DNA of 64,000 nucleotides from positions 1,480,885 to 1,544,884 of the forward strand of contig NZ_CP049864.1 in NCBI RefSeq assembly GCF_011300685.1, given 5' to 3'. Made by a program: the position numbers and the translations under genes. Of this stretch, positions 35,693-45,536 are shown in pieces. This DNA comes from Lysobacter sp. HDW10. GTDB lineage: Bacteria > Pseudomonadota > Gammaproteobacteria > Xanthomonadales > Xanthomonadaceae. Under the pieces are notes generated by a model. That model was given only the letters and a program-made list of their open reading frames with translations. It was not told the origin of the DNA and did not search any database. The number at the start of each line of letters is the position of its first letter. Position 1 is the stretch's first letter.

Positions 35693-36927
35693 ATGAACCC
35701 AACGTGCCTGCGTCAGCCACGCGTTTCTATGCGGATTCGCAGCCCATCCTTGCGCAGCACCCGCCTGAAGAAGAGCACCTGGATCAAAGTGTGGATGTTT
35801 TGGACGACGCGGGCGCGCGACGACTCAACATGCGTGCGATCTGGATACTCGGTAGCAGTGTGCTGGTGATGATGGCACTGATGCTGTGGGTGGGACGTTC
35901 GTTCGGTTCTGCGCGCACTGCGCCTGCATTGCCGGAAGGGACTTCGGAAACGGTGGAATCACCTGCACTTCCCGGTGCCGACCTCGCGTCTGCGTCGTCG
36001 AGCGCAGAAGGACACAGCGAAGGTGGCGGCGGTGGGATGGGCGCCAGTGATCGTGCTTTACCGCCGATGCCACCGGAACCCATGCGCCCAACATTTGAGC
36101 CATCAGATACGTACGCGCCGCCAAGTCCGTATGCAACTTCGGCGTCAATGGATGATGCGCCGGTGCGTGACACCGCCGAGACAAGTCTGTTGCAAAGGCG
36201 CATTTTGAATGGCGCATCATCGGACACTCAGACGTCATCATTCACGGATCCGCTCAACGCCGAAACGCCGGCTGTGGCGAGTGCGCGTGATACTGGCCGA
36301 CAGGGTAAAGTCACGCGCCTGCAACATCGCTCGTTTCTAATTGTTCGCGGCACAACGCTTCGATGCGCATTGGCCTCGCGCATTGTGAGTGACCTGAGCG
36401 GCTATGCCAGTTGCGTCTTGGTCGAACCGGTTTATGCGGTCGACGGCAAGCGCATCTTGCTGATGAGTGGCACGCGACTGCTAGGGCAATATGCATCAGG
36501 TGTAGGCGCCGGCGATCGCTTGGAAGTGCAATGGGATCGTGCGTTAACACCTGACGGGTTGGACATCGCCTTGGGCGGCGCAGGCACAGATACCTTGGGT
36601 GGTGCAGGGCATCCGGGTCGCGGTTCATCGCATTGGGGCCAGCGAATCGCATCCGCGCTGATGATCAGTATTTTGTCGGATGGGTTTAAGTACGCAGCGG
36701 CGAAACATGGCCCACGCGAGACTTCGATTTACGCCGGTGGAACGGTCGTGACCGAACCCTTCAACAGCAATACCGCACAGACGGCACAAGCATTGGCCGA
36801 GCAAGCGCTCGCGCAAGGTGCCGGTCGCCCGCGCACCTTGGTGATCAAGCAGGGCACCTTGTTGAATGTCTATGTGACTGAGGACATCGACTTCAATGAC
36901 GTCCTCGGTGCATCGAAAGTGAACTGA
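35689..36927 (+). CDS. virB10: Type IV secretion core protein VirB10 (TrbI family)
   Basis: 412-residue protein spanning both membranes: cytoplasmic N-terminus, transmembrane helix about 50-68, a Pro/Ala/Ser-rich periplasmic linker (about 73-180), and a C-terminal TrbI beta-barrel domain beginning near SFLIVRGTTLRCALASRI. It contains the antenna-proximal SGTRLLGQYASGV and ends LNVYVTEDIDFNDVL. VirB10 senses ATP-driven changes and gates the outer-membrane channel. Overlaps virB9 by ATGA; virB11 follows 17 bp later. Confidence 0.94.
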   Translation: MNEPNVPASATRFYADSQPILAQHPPEEEHLDQSVDVLDDAGARRLNMRAIWILGSSVLVMMALMLWVGRSFGSARTAPALPEGTSETVESPALPGADLASASSSAEGHSEGGGGGMGASDRALPPMPPEPMRPTFEPSDTYAPPSPYATSASMDDAPVRDTAETSLLQRRILNGASSDTQTSSFTDPLNAETPAVASARDTGRQGKVTRLQHRSFLIVRGTTLRCALASRIVSDLSGYASCVLVEPVYAVDGKRILLMSGTRLLGQYASGVGAGDRLEVQWDRALTPDGLDIALGGAGTDTLGGAGHPGRGSSHWGQRIASALMISILSDGFKYAAAKHGPRETSIYAGGTVVTEPFNSNTAQTAQALAEQALAQGAGRPRTLVIKQGTLLNVYVTEDIDFNDVLGASKVN

Positions 36928-36944
36928 GATTCCAAGAAGACCCG

Positions 36945-37958
36945 ATGACATCGATGAACGCGAGCAGCGAGTTCTTGACGCATCAGTTCAAGACCTTGGG
37001 CATTCTCACGCTGCTCGAATCAGAAGGCGTTACAGAGATTTGCATTAATTCGCCGGGCACCGTATTTGCCGAAACGCGCAACGGCTGGCGAGCCTTTGAT
37101 GTGCCGTCACTCACGTTTGAGCGTGCACGGCATTTCTGTATTTCTGTCGTCAACGAAAGCAACACGGGTCAAAGGATCACGGATCACGAGCCGATGGCAT
37201 CCATCACCTTGCCTAATGGTGCGCGTGCGCAACTGGTGATGCCGCCGGCGTGCGAGGCTGGAAAAGTGTCCATTACCTTGCGAATTCCCTCGCGAATCCG
37301 CAAAGGGATGGATGACTATGCGGCAGAGGGCTTTTTCGATGTGGTGTCCACGTCGCAGCGTTCGGGTTCAAATCTGGCGCAATCACTTCAATCGCTCTTG
37401 AAGCAAGGTGCGTACCCGCAGTTCTTCGATTGCATCGTGAAAGAAAAGCTGAACATTGTCATTGCGGGCGCCACCGGTAGCGGAAAAACAACCTTTATGA
37501 AGGCGCTGGTGGCGCACATCCCTGATAACGAACGGCTGATCACGATTGAAGACGCACGTGAGATCGATTTGCCACAGCCGAATCACGTCAACTTGCTCTA
37601 TGCCAAGGGCGCGGCACCGGACAGTCGTGTCACAGCGAAAACATGTATGGAAGCGTGCTTGCGCATGCGCCCTGATCGCATCATTCTCGCCGAGCTTCGC
37701 GGAGATGAAGCCTTCTACTTCATCCGCAATTGCGCATCCGGGCATCCGGGTTCAATAACGAGTTGTCACGCAGGAAGTACCGCGCAAACTTGGGATCAAT
37801 TGGCGTTAATGGTGAAAGCTTCGCCGGAAGGACGCGGCTTGGATTTTGAGAACATCAAACGACTGCTCAAAGCCACGATTGATGTTGTGGTCCACGTGAA
37901 ATCTGCGCAAGGGCGTCGATTTGTCAGCGGCATCGAATTCGGCACTTCGCTCCAATAA
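36945..37958 (+). CDS. virB11: Type IV secretion traffic ATPase VirB11
   Basis: Hexameric cytoplasmic secretion ATPase, 337 residues. N-terminal domain followed by the RecA-like domain with Walker A GATGSGKTT (175-183), Asp box LITIEDAREID, Walker B RPDRIILAELRGDEA and His box SGHPGSITSCHAGS. Start at 36945 or the ATG at 36954 are equally close to a weak AAGAAG site. It ends the block: a terminator and the convergent gcvP come next, so the virB1-virB6 genes that usually follow are missing here. Confidence 0.94.
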   Translation: MTSMNASSEFLTHQFKTLGILTLLESEGVTEICINSPGTVFAETRNGWRAFDVPSLTFERARHFCISVVNESNTGQRITDHEPMASITLPNGARAQLVMPPACEAGKVSITLRIPSRIRKGMDDYAAEGFFDVVSTSQRSGSNLAQSLQSLLKQGAYPQFFDCIVKEKLNIVIAGATGSGKTTFMKALVAHIPDNERLITIEDAREIDLPQPNHVNLLYAKGAAPDSRVTAKTCMEACLRMRPDRIILAELRGDEAFYFIRNCASGHPGSITSCHAGSTAQTWDQLALMVKASPEGRGLDFENIKRLLKATIDVVVHVKSAQGRRFVSGIEFGTSLQ

Positions 37959-37990
37959 AAAAGGGCCGCACGAATGCGGCCCTTCTGCAA
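37958..37990. terminator. Bidirectional terminator between virB11 and gcvP
   Basis: Stem AAGGGCCGC/GCGGCCCTT with ACGAAT loop, preceded by an A-run (which serves the minus strand) and followed by a short T/C run. Confidence 0.85.
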
Positions 37991-38009
37991 TGGTTCGAGC
38001 GTCTGATGC

Positions 38010-40949
38010 TTAGACAGCCATCGGCTCGCTAAATGCTTCCGGCTCGTCTTCTTCCTTAAAGGCATCGACCGGAATGCACGAACAGAACACGTTCTTGTCA
38101 CCGAATACGTTGTCGACGCGTGCGACCGGCGGCCAGTATTTTTGTTGCTTAAGGCTTTGCAACGGAAACACAGCCAACTCGCGGCTATACGCGTGATTCC
38201 AATCGCCGGTCGCCACTTGCATCGCTGTATGCGGTGCGTGTTTGAGCGGATTGTCTTCGCTATCAAGCTCACCGCGCTCGACCATGCGAATTTCATCGCG
38301 GATTTGAATCATCGCGTCGATGAAACGATCGAGCTCGTATTGCGATTCTGATTCGGTCGGCTCGACCATCAGCGTGCCCGCGACGGGGAAGCTGAGTGTC
38401 GGCGCGTGGAAACCGAAGTCAATTAAGCGCTTGGCGACATCTTCTGCACTGATGCCGGTTTCGTCCTTGATCGGGCGAAGGTCGAGGATGCATTCGTGTG
38501 CAACCAAACCGTTTCTGCCGGTGTACAGCGTTTTGTAGTGCGGCGCCAAACGCTTGGCGACGTAGTTTGCATTGAGCAAAGCGACTTGTGTGGCTTTACG
38601 CAGGCCTGCAGCACCCATGAGCGTGATGTACATCCAGCTGATCGGCAGAATGCTGGCGGAACCGTAGGTGGCTGCGCTGACCAATGCGCCTTGACCCACG
38701 CCTTCAGTCTTGAATGGATCCGCGGCTGCAGCCTTCGGCAAGAAGGGCGCCAAGTGATCGCGCACCGCACACGGGCCGACACCCGGACCGCCGCCGCCGT
38801 GGGGGATGCAGAAGGTCTTATGCAAGTTCAAATGCGAGACGTCCGAGCCCCACTTACCGGGCTTGGCGACGCCGACCAAGGCGTTCATGTTGGCGCCGTC
38901 GGTATACACCTGACCGCCGTTGGCATGCACGATTTCGCAAATCTCAACAACACTTTCTTCGAACACGCCATGCGTGGACGGATAGGTGATCATGATCGCG
39001 GCCAACTGGTCTTTGTGCTTTTCAGCCTTGACGCGCAGGTCGTCGACGTCGACGTTGCCGTTTTTGTCGCAGGCCACCACGACAACACGCATGCCGCACA
39101 ATTGCGCGGAAGCGGGGTTCGTGCCGTGTGCGGATTCGGGAATCAAGCAAATGTCACGCTGCGTGTCGCCACGCGAAGCGTGATAAGCCCGAATCGCCAA
39201 CAGACCTGCATATTCACCTTGTGCGCCCGAGTTCGGCTGCAAGCTCACTGCATCGTAGCCCGTGCATTCAACGAGCATGGCTTCGAGACCTGCGATCAGT
39301 GCTTCGTAGCCGCGCGTTTGATCTGCCGGTGCCAACGGATGGATGTTTGCAAATTCAGGCCACGTGACCGGAATCATTTCCGCAGTGGCGTTCAATTTCA
39401 TTGTGCACGAGCCGAGCGGAATCATCGTGCGGTCCATCGCCAAATCTTTGTCAGCCAACGAACGCATATAGCGAAGCAATTCATGCTCGCTGTGGTGCGT
39501 ATTGAAGACAGGGTGGGTCAAGAATTTTGAGGTCCGACGCAGTGCTTCCGGAATCAAGGAAGGTGCGTTAGCGTCAAGCGCTTCGATCGACGGCAAATTC
39601 TCTGCCGTTGCACCGAACACGCGCCACAGCGTTTCGATGTCGTCACGCGTCGTCGTTTCATCAAGCGATACGCAGAGCGAACCGTTGTTGCGCACGCGCA
39701 AATTGATACGTGCCTCTTTCGCACGCGCAAGCACGGCTTGCGCATCGGCTGCATTCACGCACAAGGTGTCAAAAGCGGTGGCATGGACGGCATCGATACC
39801 AAATGTTTTCAAACCGGCAGCCAGGATCGCTGTGAGGCGCGCCACGCGCGTCGCAATGCGCGTCAAACCTTCGGGGCCGTGATAGACGGCGTACATGGAG
39901 GCCAGCACTGCAAGCAGGACCTGCGCAGTACAGATATTGGAGGTCGCCTTCTCGCGACGAATATGCTGCTCGCGTGTTTGCAGTGTCAGGCGGTAGGCCT
40001 TGTTGCCTTCCGTATCGACCGATACACCGATGAGGCGACCGGCAAGATTGCGCTTGTATGCGTCACGACAGGCCATATAGGCTGCGTGCGGGCCGCCGAA
40101 ACCGAACGGTACGCCGAAACGCTGTGAGTTGCCGATCACGATATCCGCACCCATTTCACCCGGCGATTTCAGCACGGTGAGTGCCAGCAAATCCGTGGCA
40201 ACGACGAACAGCGCGCCGTGCGAATGAATCATGTCTGCGTCTTGCGACCATTCTTCAATCCAACCACTTGACGCCGGATACTGAACCAACACGCCAAAGT
40301 AGTCACCCTTTTCCAGCGCGACGTGGAATTCATCCGTACTACGAACTACTTGTACGGTGATATCGAGCGGCTCTGCGCGCGTTTGCACGACTTCAATGGT
40401 TTGCGGATGCGTATCACCGGCCACCAAGAAAACGTTCGACTTCGACTTCGCGGAACGCTTTGCCAAGGTCATTGCTTCGGCGGCTGCGGTCCCTTCATCC
40501 AGCAAGGACGCATTGGCAATTTCCATGCCCGTTAAATCGGCACACATGGTTTGGAAATTGATCAAGGCTTCCATTCGGCCTTGCGAAATTTCAGCTTGAT
40601 AGGGCGTGTACGCCGTGTACCACGCGGGGTTTTCCAAGATGTTGCGCAAGATGACATTCGGCATGTGCGTGCCGTAATAGCCTTGGCCAATAAAACTCTT
40701 GAACACTTCATTCTTGTCAGCCAATGCCCGAATCTTGGCCAGCGCATCTACTTCGGTCATCGCAGCAGGCAAAGCCAATGGCGCGGTGCTGCGAATCTTG
40801 GCAGGCACGATCGCGTCAGTCAGTGCATCCAAAGAGGCATGACCCAATGTCTTGAGCATGGACGCAATTTCAGCGTCGCCCGGGCCAATGTGGCGTGCGA
40901 CAAAAGCATCACGATCTTCGAGTTGTTGCAAGGAGGGCGTACTGGGCAT
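38010..40949 (-). CDS. gcvP: Glycine dehydrogenase (decarboxylating), P-protein of the glycine cleavage system
   Basis: PLP enzyme that decarboxylates glycine and loads the aminomethyl group on GcvH; 979 residues, the long single-chain type. Both halves are present: N-terminal [21 protein letters not shown], and C-terminal PLP-lysine motif [19 protein letters not shown]. Ends with an acidic extension ([14 protein letters not shown]). gcvT and gcvH are not in the window. A tandem glycine riboswitch lies 44 bp upstream, so expression should respond to glycine. Confidence 0.97.
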   Translation of the reverse strand: MPSTPSLQQLEDRDAFVARHIGPGDAEIASMLKTLGHASLDALTDAIVPAKIRSTAPLALPAAMTEVDALAKIRALADKNEVFKSFIGQGYYGTHMPNVILRNILENPAWYTAYTPYQAEISQGRMEALINFQTMCADLTGMEIANASLLDEGTAAAEAMTLAKRSAKSKSNVFLVAGDTHPQTIEVVQTRAEPLDITVQVVRSTDEFHVALEKGDYFGVLVQYPASSGWIEEWSQDADMIHSHGALFVVATDLLALTVLKSPGEMGADIVIGNSQRFGVPFGFGGPHAAYMACRDAYKRNLAGRLIGVSVDTEGNKAYRLTLQTREQHIRREKATSNICTAQVLLAVLASMYAVYHGPEGLTRIATRVARLTAILAAGLKTFGIDAVHATAFDTLCVNAADAQAVLARAKEARINLRVRNNGSLCVSLDETTTRDDIETLWRVFGATAENLPSIEALDANAPSLIPEALRRTSKFLTHPVFNTHHSEHELLRYMRSLADKDLAMDRTMIPLGSCTMKLNATAEMIPVTWPEFANIHPLAPADQTRGYEALIAGLEAMLVECTGYDAVSLQPNSGAQGEYAGLLAIRAYHASRGDTQRDICLIPESAHGTNPASAQLCGMRVVVVACDKNGNVDVDDLRVKAEKHKDQLAAIMITYPSTHGVFEESVVEICEIVHANGGQVYTDGANMNALVGVAKPGKWGSDVSHLNLHKTFCIPHGGGGPGVGPCAVRDHLAPFLPKAAAADPFKTEGVGQGALVSAATYGSASILPISWMYITLMGAAGLRKATQVALLNANYVAKRLAPHYKTLYTGRNGLVAHECILDLRPIKDETGISAEDVAKRLIDFGFHAPTLSFPVAGTLMVEPTESESQYELDRFIDAMIQIRDEIRMVERGELDSEDNPLKHAPHTAMQVATGDWNHAYSRELAVFPLQSLKQQKYWPPVARVDNVFGDKNVFCSCIPVDAFKEEDEPEAFSEPMAV

Positions 40950-40992
40950 GAAAGAGCATCCGTGAGCGCGGCAAGAGCCGGGAAGGGTGCCC

Positions 40993-41157
40993 CTCTGTCC
41001 TTTTGCCTGAGAGTTTCAACGCTTGCGCGTCTTGCCCCTTCGGCGCCGGCGCTTTACACGGCCGATCTCTCCAGAGTGTTGAGCCTATTGCGGTCCTGGG
41101 CCTGAGCGATTCCGGGCGGTTGCGCCTTCGGCAGTGACGGTCGAAACACGGCGTCAC
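40993..41157 (-). promoter_or_regulatory. Tandem glycine riboswitch upstream of gcvP
   Basis: On the minus strand two glycine aptamers follow one another. The first (about 41157-41080) has the core GCCGAAGG and then CTCAGGC plus AGGACCGC. The second (about 41077-40993) starts CTCTGGAGAGA, has CCGAAGGGGCAAG and ends CTCTCAGGCAAAAGGACAGAG (its last C at 40993 region). These are consensus blocks of the gcvT-type riboswitch. Between it and gcvP lies a small hairpin (CGGCTCTTGCCG) near the ribosome site and no T run, which suggests control of translation rather than termination (inference). Confidence 0.92.
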
Positions 41158-41210
41158 TTTTCCCACAATATGCCGCCCGATTATACCGTTGCATCGTCTA
41201 ACATGCCGAT

Positions 41211-41975
41211 ATGAATGCGATTCCACCGCCCCCTGAAAAGACCTCGAAGGATGCTGAAGCCGTGGCTCGAATGGCGCGCCCGCCCAAGTGGTGGTCGTGG
41301 CTGATTGAGGAGCTCAAGGAAGATCCAGCACATGCGATCACCTTGGCCTATCTCGCCATTTCGATGCTGGGCGTGTGGGGGAGTTATTGGTTTTTCAGGC
41401 AGTTCGGCGTTGCCATCTTGGATTACATGTCACCAAGCGACTATTTGACCGCCGGACTTCGTGATCCTTCCCATCTTGTTGTGGTGGTGCTCGCGTATTG
41501 GGTGGCGCGGTGGGTGAGCTGGCCGCATGCCGTGTGGGTGCGCGATCCAGAGGCCTATGCCGCTTTTCGTATGACGTCCAAATTCAAGCAGTTTGTGCTG
41601 CCGAAAACACCAGATCGCTTTGCTGGCTGGATGCGTAGGACATTCGGCTGGCAAGGGTTTACCGCAATTGGCGCGGTGATGTATGCCGTCGTCACCTTGA
41701 GCTTGTGCTTGTCGATGGTGGTCGCCGTAGAGAAAGCTGCGCGCGTGATGAAGGGGGGTGGCCATGAGGTCCGCGTCACCTTGGCAGGCACGAGTGCACC
41801 ACTGCCAGGAACGGCTCGGATGTTGGGTACGGTCGGTGACTTCGTCTTCCTTTATTGGCCCGAGTCACGCAAAGCCGAAGCCGTGTCGATCGAGTCTGCG
41901 ACGCGCATTGAATCCGTCGTCAGCGCACACTTCGTCAAAGCCGCGCCGACTAGTCAGACAAACACTGCGCGCTGA
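41211..41975 (+). CDS. Membrane protein of unknown function
   Basis: Not recognised. 254 residues with about three hydrophobic segments: around 44-62, 85-103 and 144-165. An N-terminal Pro-rich tail (IPPPPEKTSK), a cytoplasmic-looking loop rich in Arg/Lys/Trp (RFAGWMRRTFGW), and a C-terminal soluble domain with beta pattern (GHEVRVTLAGTS, FVFLYWPESRKAEAVSIES) that may lie outside the membrane. Diverges from the gcvP riboswitch and precedes an MFS transporter by 17 bp; possible operon. Confidence 0.7.
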   Translation: MNAIPPPPEKTSKDAEAVARMARPPKWWSWLIEELKEDPAHAITLAYLAISMLGVWGSYWFFRQFGVAILDYMSPSDYLTAGLRDPSHLVVVVLAYWVARWVSWPHAVWVRDPEAYAAFRMTSKFKQFVLPKTPDRFAGWMRRTFGWQGFTAIGAVMYAVVTLSLCLSMVVAVEKAARVMKGGGHEVRVTLAGTSAPLPGTARMLGTVGDFVFLYWPESRKAEAVSIESATRIESVVSAHFVKAAPTSQTNTAR

Positions 41976-41992
41976 CACGTGTTCGTTAGACT

Positions 41993-43297
41993 GTGCGTCG
42001 CTCGAGCAGATCACAGGTAGAACCCCCTTTGGACGCGCATACCGGCACACCGCGCCGCCCGACAATCAACATCCGGTGGCTTGCAGTGTTGCTCGGCAGC
42101 TTGGCGATGTTGGGTGCCTTTTCGATTGATACGCTGTTCCCTGCATTTCCACAGTTGGGCACGCAGTTCGCGGCCAACGACGTCGCCCTGCAACAGACGA
42201 TCAGTGTTTATCTATTTGCGTATGCGGGCATGAGCCTGTTTCACGGCCCTTTGTCTGATGCCTTGGGTCGTAAGCGCGTCATCTTGGTAGGTCTCACCTG
42301 TTTTGGATTGGCGTCGTTGGGATGTGCCTTGTCGACGCGTTTAGAGATGCTGCTGTTCTTTCGTGCGTTGCAAGGTTTGAGTGCAGGCGTAGGACTCATC
42401 GTGGGTCGGGCCGTCATCCGCGATGTGTACGATGGGCCCGATGCACAGCGATTGATGAGCCACGTATCGATGGTGTTCGGCGTTGCGCCCGCAGTTGCGC
42501 CCATCGTCGGCGGTTGGATTGTGGGTTTCACCCAATGGCCAGCCATTTTCTTTTTCTTGGTGTTTCTTGCGATCGCGTTATTCGCGTCCACTGCATTCGT
42601 CTTGCCTGAGACGCACCCTTCGGAAAAGCGAACGCAACTCGCGTTCAAACCTTTGTTGAATAGCTATTGGCAAGTTTTTTCCAATGGACGTTTCCGTCGT
42701 CTGTCACTGATTGCCGCACTTAACTTCGGTGGGCTCTTTCTCTATATCGCCTCCGCACCTGCCTTTGTGCTCAAGCATCTCAAGCGCACGCCGCAGGAGT
42801 TCTATATCTTCTTCGTGCCCGTGATCGCCTGCATGGTGATTGGCGCATTCCTGAGCGGACGATTGGCGGGTCGAGTGAGTGGTCATGCGCAGATGCGCAT
42901 TGGATTCGCGCTAGGCACGGTTGCGGCCTTGTCGAATGTCGCGATGAATCTGTGGATGCCACCCGCCTTGCCGTGGGTGCTGTTGCCCATCATGGTGACT
43001 TCGCTGTCGATTGCACTGATCTCGCCCATCATTACCTTGGCGAATCTGGATCTTTTTCCGGGACTGCGTGGGGGCGCCTCGTCCGTGCAAGCATTTATCG
43101 CATTGCTTTCCAATGCCTTGATTGCAGGCCTGGTTTCACCCTTTCTGTCGGGATCGACGCTGACGCTCGCCATCGGCAGTGCTGCCATGTTGATGTCGGG
43201 CTGGTTGATTTGGCGCTATGACTTGATGCGCAACCAGCGACTCAATTTGCGTTCGTCTGCAGATGCAGCGGCGCTCGAGCCCTTGGACGAACTGTGA
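41993..43297 (+). CDS. MFS multidrug transporter, Bcr/CflA type
   Basis: 434-residue proton-driven exporter of the drug:H+ antiporter-1 family. About twelve hydrophobic segments; motif A in GPLSDALGRKRVIL, motif D1-like SIDTLFPAFPQL at TM1, and motif C-like GVAPAVAPIVGGWI, all typical of Bcr/CflA. Start uncertain: GTG at 41993 or TTG at 42029; the first helix starts near residue 28. The stop overlaps the next gene (GTGA). Confidence 0.88.
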   Translation: MRRSSRSQVEPPLDAHTGTPRRPTINIRWLAVLLGSLAMLGAFSIDTLFPAFPQLGTQFAANDVALQQTISVYLFAYAGMSLFHGPLSDALGRKRVILVGLTCFGLASLGCALSTRLEMLLFFRALQGLSAGVGLIVGRAVIRDVYDGPDAQRLMSHVSMVFGVAPAVAPIVGGWIVGFTQWPAIFFFLVFLAIALFASTAFVLPETHPSEKRTQLAFKPLLNSYWQVFSNGRFRRLSLIAALNFGGLFLYIASAPAFVLKHLKRTPQEFYIFFVPVIACMVIGAFLSGRLAGRVSGHAQMRIGFALGTVAALSNVAMNLWMPPALPWVLLPIMVTSLSIALISPIITLANLDLFPGLRGGASSVQAFIALLSNALIAGLVSPFLSGSTLTLAIGSAAMLMSGWLIWRYDLMRNQRLNLRSSADAAALEPLDEL

Positions 43298-44208
43298 CAA
43301 ACGCGCCGCCTACAGAAGCGAAATCCAGCCACGCCCTGGGCTTGCTTTACGGCGCATTGGCCTACGCGTGCTTTTCTTGGAGTGATGCGTTTATCAAGTT
43401 GTTGGGCGGCGATGTACCGCCGTTTCAGTTGATGTTTCTCGGTGGTCTGTGCGGATTGGTGGTCGTGCCATGGGTCTTGCGCTCCGGTGGTCAATGGCAA
43501 GACATCGTTCGGCCTAAGCGTCCTGGCATTTGGTGCATGCGTTTGATTCTCGGTGCCTTGAACACCATCGGTGCAATCTGGGCCTTTGAACGTTTGTCGA
43601 TGCCCGAAGCATTTGCACTGATCTTCTTGATGCCGATCTTTGTCACCTTGCTTTCAGTGATGTTTCTTTCCGAACACGTTGGATGGCGTCGCTGGCTTGC
43701 GGTGGTCGTGGGCTTTGCGGGGGTCATGATCGTGTTGCGCCCCGGTTTTCGTGATCTCAACATCGGCCATTTCGGTGCCGTGTTGGCAGGCTTGTGCGGC
43801 GCGGGCAGTGTTGTGTTGGTTAGAAAGGCAGGGGACACCGAAAGTCGTATCACGCTGTTTACGACCATCTTGGTCGGAAGCATCGTGATAGGGGGCCTCC
43901 TAACAATCACCTCGTGGCGCGACCTTGACCTGGACATGGCGGTCAAGACCGCGGGCTATGGCCTACTGTCTGCCGTCGGTGGCTTGTTCTTGATGATGGC
44001 AACCTTAAAGGCGCCCGTAAATCATGTTGCGCCTATCCAATATTCGCAGATGCTTTGGGCTGTCTTTTTGGGCTACTTCATGTTCAAAGAAGGCGTCGAC
44101 ACCTTTACGTGGGTCGGCATTGCGGTGATCTTGGCGGCGGGTCTTTTCACACTGCTTCGAGAAGAACGATTGACCGGATGGTGGCACCGTCAGCGTTGGT
44201 TGCCATAG
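43294..44208 (+). CDS. DMT-superfamily transporter (EamA domains)
   Basis: 304-residue inner-membrane protein with ten predicted helices in two EamA repeats: first repeat from LLYGALAYACFSWSDAFIKL, second from GAVLAGLCGAGSVVLVRKAG. Such carriers export metabolites or amino acids; substrate not inferable. GTG start overlaps the MFS gene stop by GTGA, so the two exporters are probably co-translated. Confidence 0.87.
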   Translation: MTNAPPTEAKSSHALGLLYGALAYACFSWSDAFIKLLGGDVPPFQLMFLGGLCGLVVVPWVLRSGGQWQDIVRPKRPGIWCMRLILGALNTIGAIWAFERLSMPEAFALIFLMPIFVTLLSVMFLSEHVGWRRWLAVVVGFAGVMIVLRPGFRDLNIGHFGAVLAGLCGAGSVVLVRKAGDTESRITLFTTILVGSIVIGGLLTITSWRDLDLDMAVKTAGYGLLSAVGGLFLMMATLKAPVNHVAPIQYSQMLWAVFLGYFMFKEGVDTFTWVGIAVILAAGLFTLLREERLTGWWHRQRWLP

Positions 44209-44217
44209 GCGATCGCC

Positions 44218-45528
44218 TTACTTTTTGTATCGCATCCAAAGATGGATGGGAAAACCCGCCAGCAACAGCACACCACCCCATAGCAAGGCTTCGGTACCCG
44301 TGCCTGCCATGGCATAGGCGCTGTAGATCAATGCAAGCAAAGCAACCCATCGACCTTTGCGCTCACCGGTTTTCAGCCACGCGGCGCTTCCAACGAAGTA
44401 GGGCAGCAAGGTCGCCGCAGTCGACAGCAGAATCGAAAACGTAAACAGTGACACCAAGGAACGCGAGTAATTCGAAAGCACGAGTGCAGTAGCCAGTACG
44501 CTGCTGGCAAGGATCGCGAAACGGGGTGTGTCATGTGCATTGACGCGCGCGAATGCAGCGGGTAGCAAGCCTTCTCGCGCCGCGGCGAGCGGTACCTGAG
44601 CTGAAATGAGCACCCATCCATTCAACGCGCCCAAGCACGACACTGCGGCCACCAAAGCAATAGCCACCGCTGCCCAACGCCCCCACAGAATGCCCGCTGC
44701 ATCTGCCATGGGTGCTGCGGAGTGCTTCAACGTGTCTACGGGCACAATGCCCAAGACAGACGTCACGGCCAATACAGTCACGATCCCTGCGAGCAAAGTT
44801 CCGATCACAGTCGCTCTTGGCACCGTGCGCTCTGGATTATCAATGGCACCCGCGGGCACGGTCGCGGCCTCTAGACCGATCAATGCCCAAAGCGTCAGTG
44901 CAACAGTGGCATGCACTGCACCCGATAGCGGCAGTTCGCTGCGATTGAAAGGCACGAATTGTGTGCGATCGACATACCAAATGGCGATGCCTGCAAAAAC
45001 CAACAGCGGCACGAACTTCAACACGGTCAACAGCACATGGACGCGACCGGCTTCGCGCACGCCCATCAGGTTGACACTTGCGCACAACCATAAGCCGCCA
45101 AGCGCACACGCGGCGGCGCGTATAGGCGTCGCGGTCATTGGCGGATACAGCGCGCCTAACGCACCCGCAAATGCCACGGCAATCGCTGCATTTGCGCACC
45201 ACACGGATACCCAATAGCTCCATGCAACAAGAAAGCCCGGCGTTTCACCAAAAGCCTTTCGCGCAAAGACGAACGGTCCACCTGAGTGTGGCCAGCGTGT
45301 AGCCAATTTTGAGAACGTCAGTGCCAACATCAGCGCGCCCGTCAGGGTGACGGCCCAACCGAGGATGCTCACGCCGCCATAGGACGCTAAAGACGCAGGC
45401 AAAACGAAGATGCCACTGCCGATCATGCTGCCGACGACGAGTGCAGTCGCGGACCAAAGGCCAAGCGGTCGCGCGGTTTTCGCAGCACCGGTGGTGTCTG
45501 CAGGGCGGGGAGACGCAGTATCGGACAT
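44218..45528 (-). CDS. APC-family amino acid permease
   Basis: 436-residue permease with about twelve helices. The TM1 substrate motif GSMIGSGIFVLPASLA and TM6 segment LWALIGLEAATVPAGAIDNPERTVPRAT match amino acid/polyamine/organocation transporters of the AdiC-like (basic amino acid/polyamine antiporter) group. Substrate unknown. Converges with the EamA gene, 9 bp apart, and is 8 bp downstream of the HExxH gene of the min operon; co-transcription with that operon is possible. Confidence 0.87.
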   Translation of the reverse strand: MSDTASPRPADTTGAAKTARPLGLWSATALVVGSMIGSGIFVLPASLASYGGVSILGWAVTLTGALMLALTFSKLATRWPHSGGPFVFARKAFGETPGFLVAWSYWVSVWCANAAIAVAFAGALGALYPPMTATPIRAAACALGGLWLCASVNLMGVREAGRVHVLLTVLKFVPLLVFAGIAIWYVDRTQFVPFNRSELPLSGAVHATVALTLWALIGLEAATVPAGAIDNPERTVPRATVIGTLLAGIVTVLAVTSVLGIVPVDTLKHSAAPMADAAGILWGRWAAVAIALVAAVSCLGALNGWVLISAQVPLAAAREGLLPAAFARVNAHDTPRFAILASSVLATALVLSNYSRSLVSLFTFSILLSTAATLLPYFVGSAAWLKTGERKGRWVALLALIYSAYAMAGTGTEALLWGGVLLLAGFPIHLWMRYKK

Positions 45529-45536
45529 GGCTGACT

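Noticed and set aside
33552-38009. The virB block as part of an integrative element
   Set aside because: No integrase, transposase, tRNA-att duplication or clear change in base composition by eye; flanks are conserved housekeeping genes.
38496-39530. 344-codon plus-strand frame inside gcvP
   Set aside because: It is antisense to the strongly conserved gcvP coding sequence.
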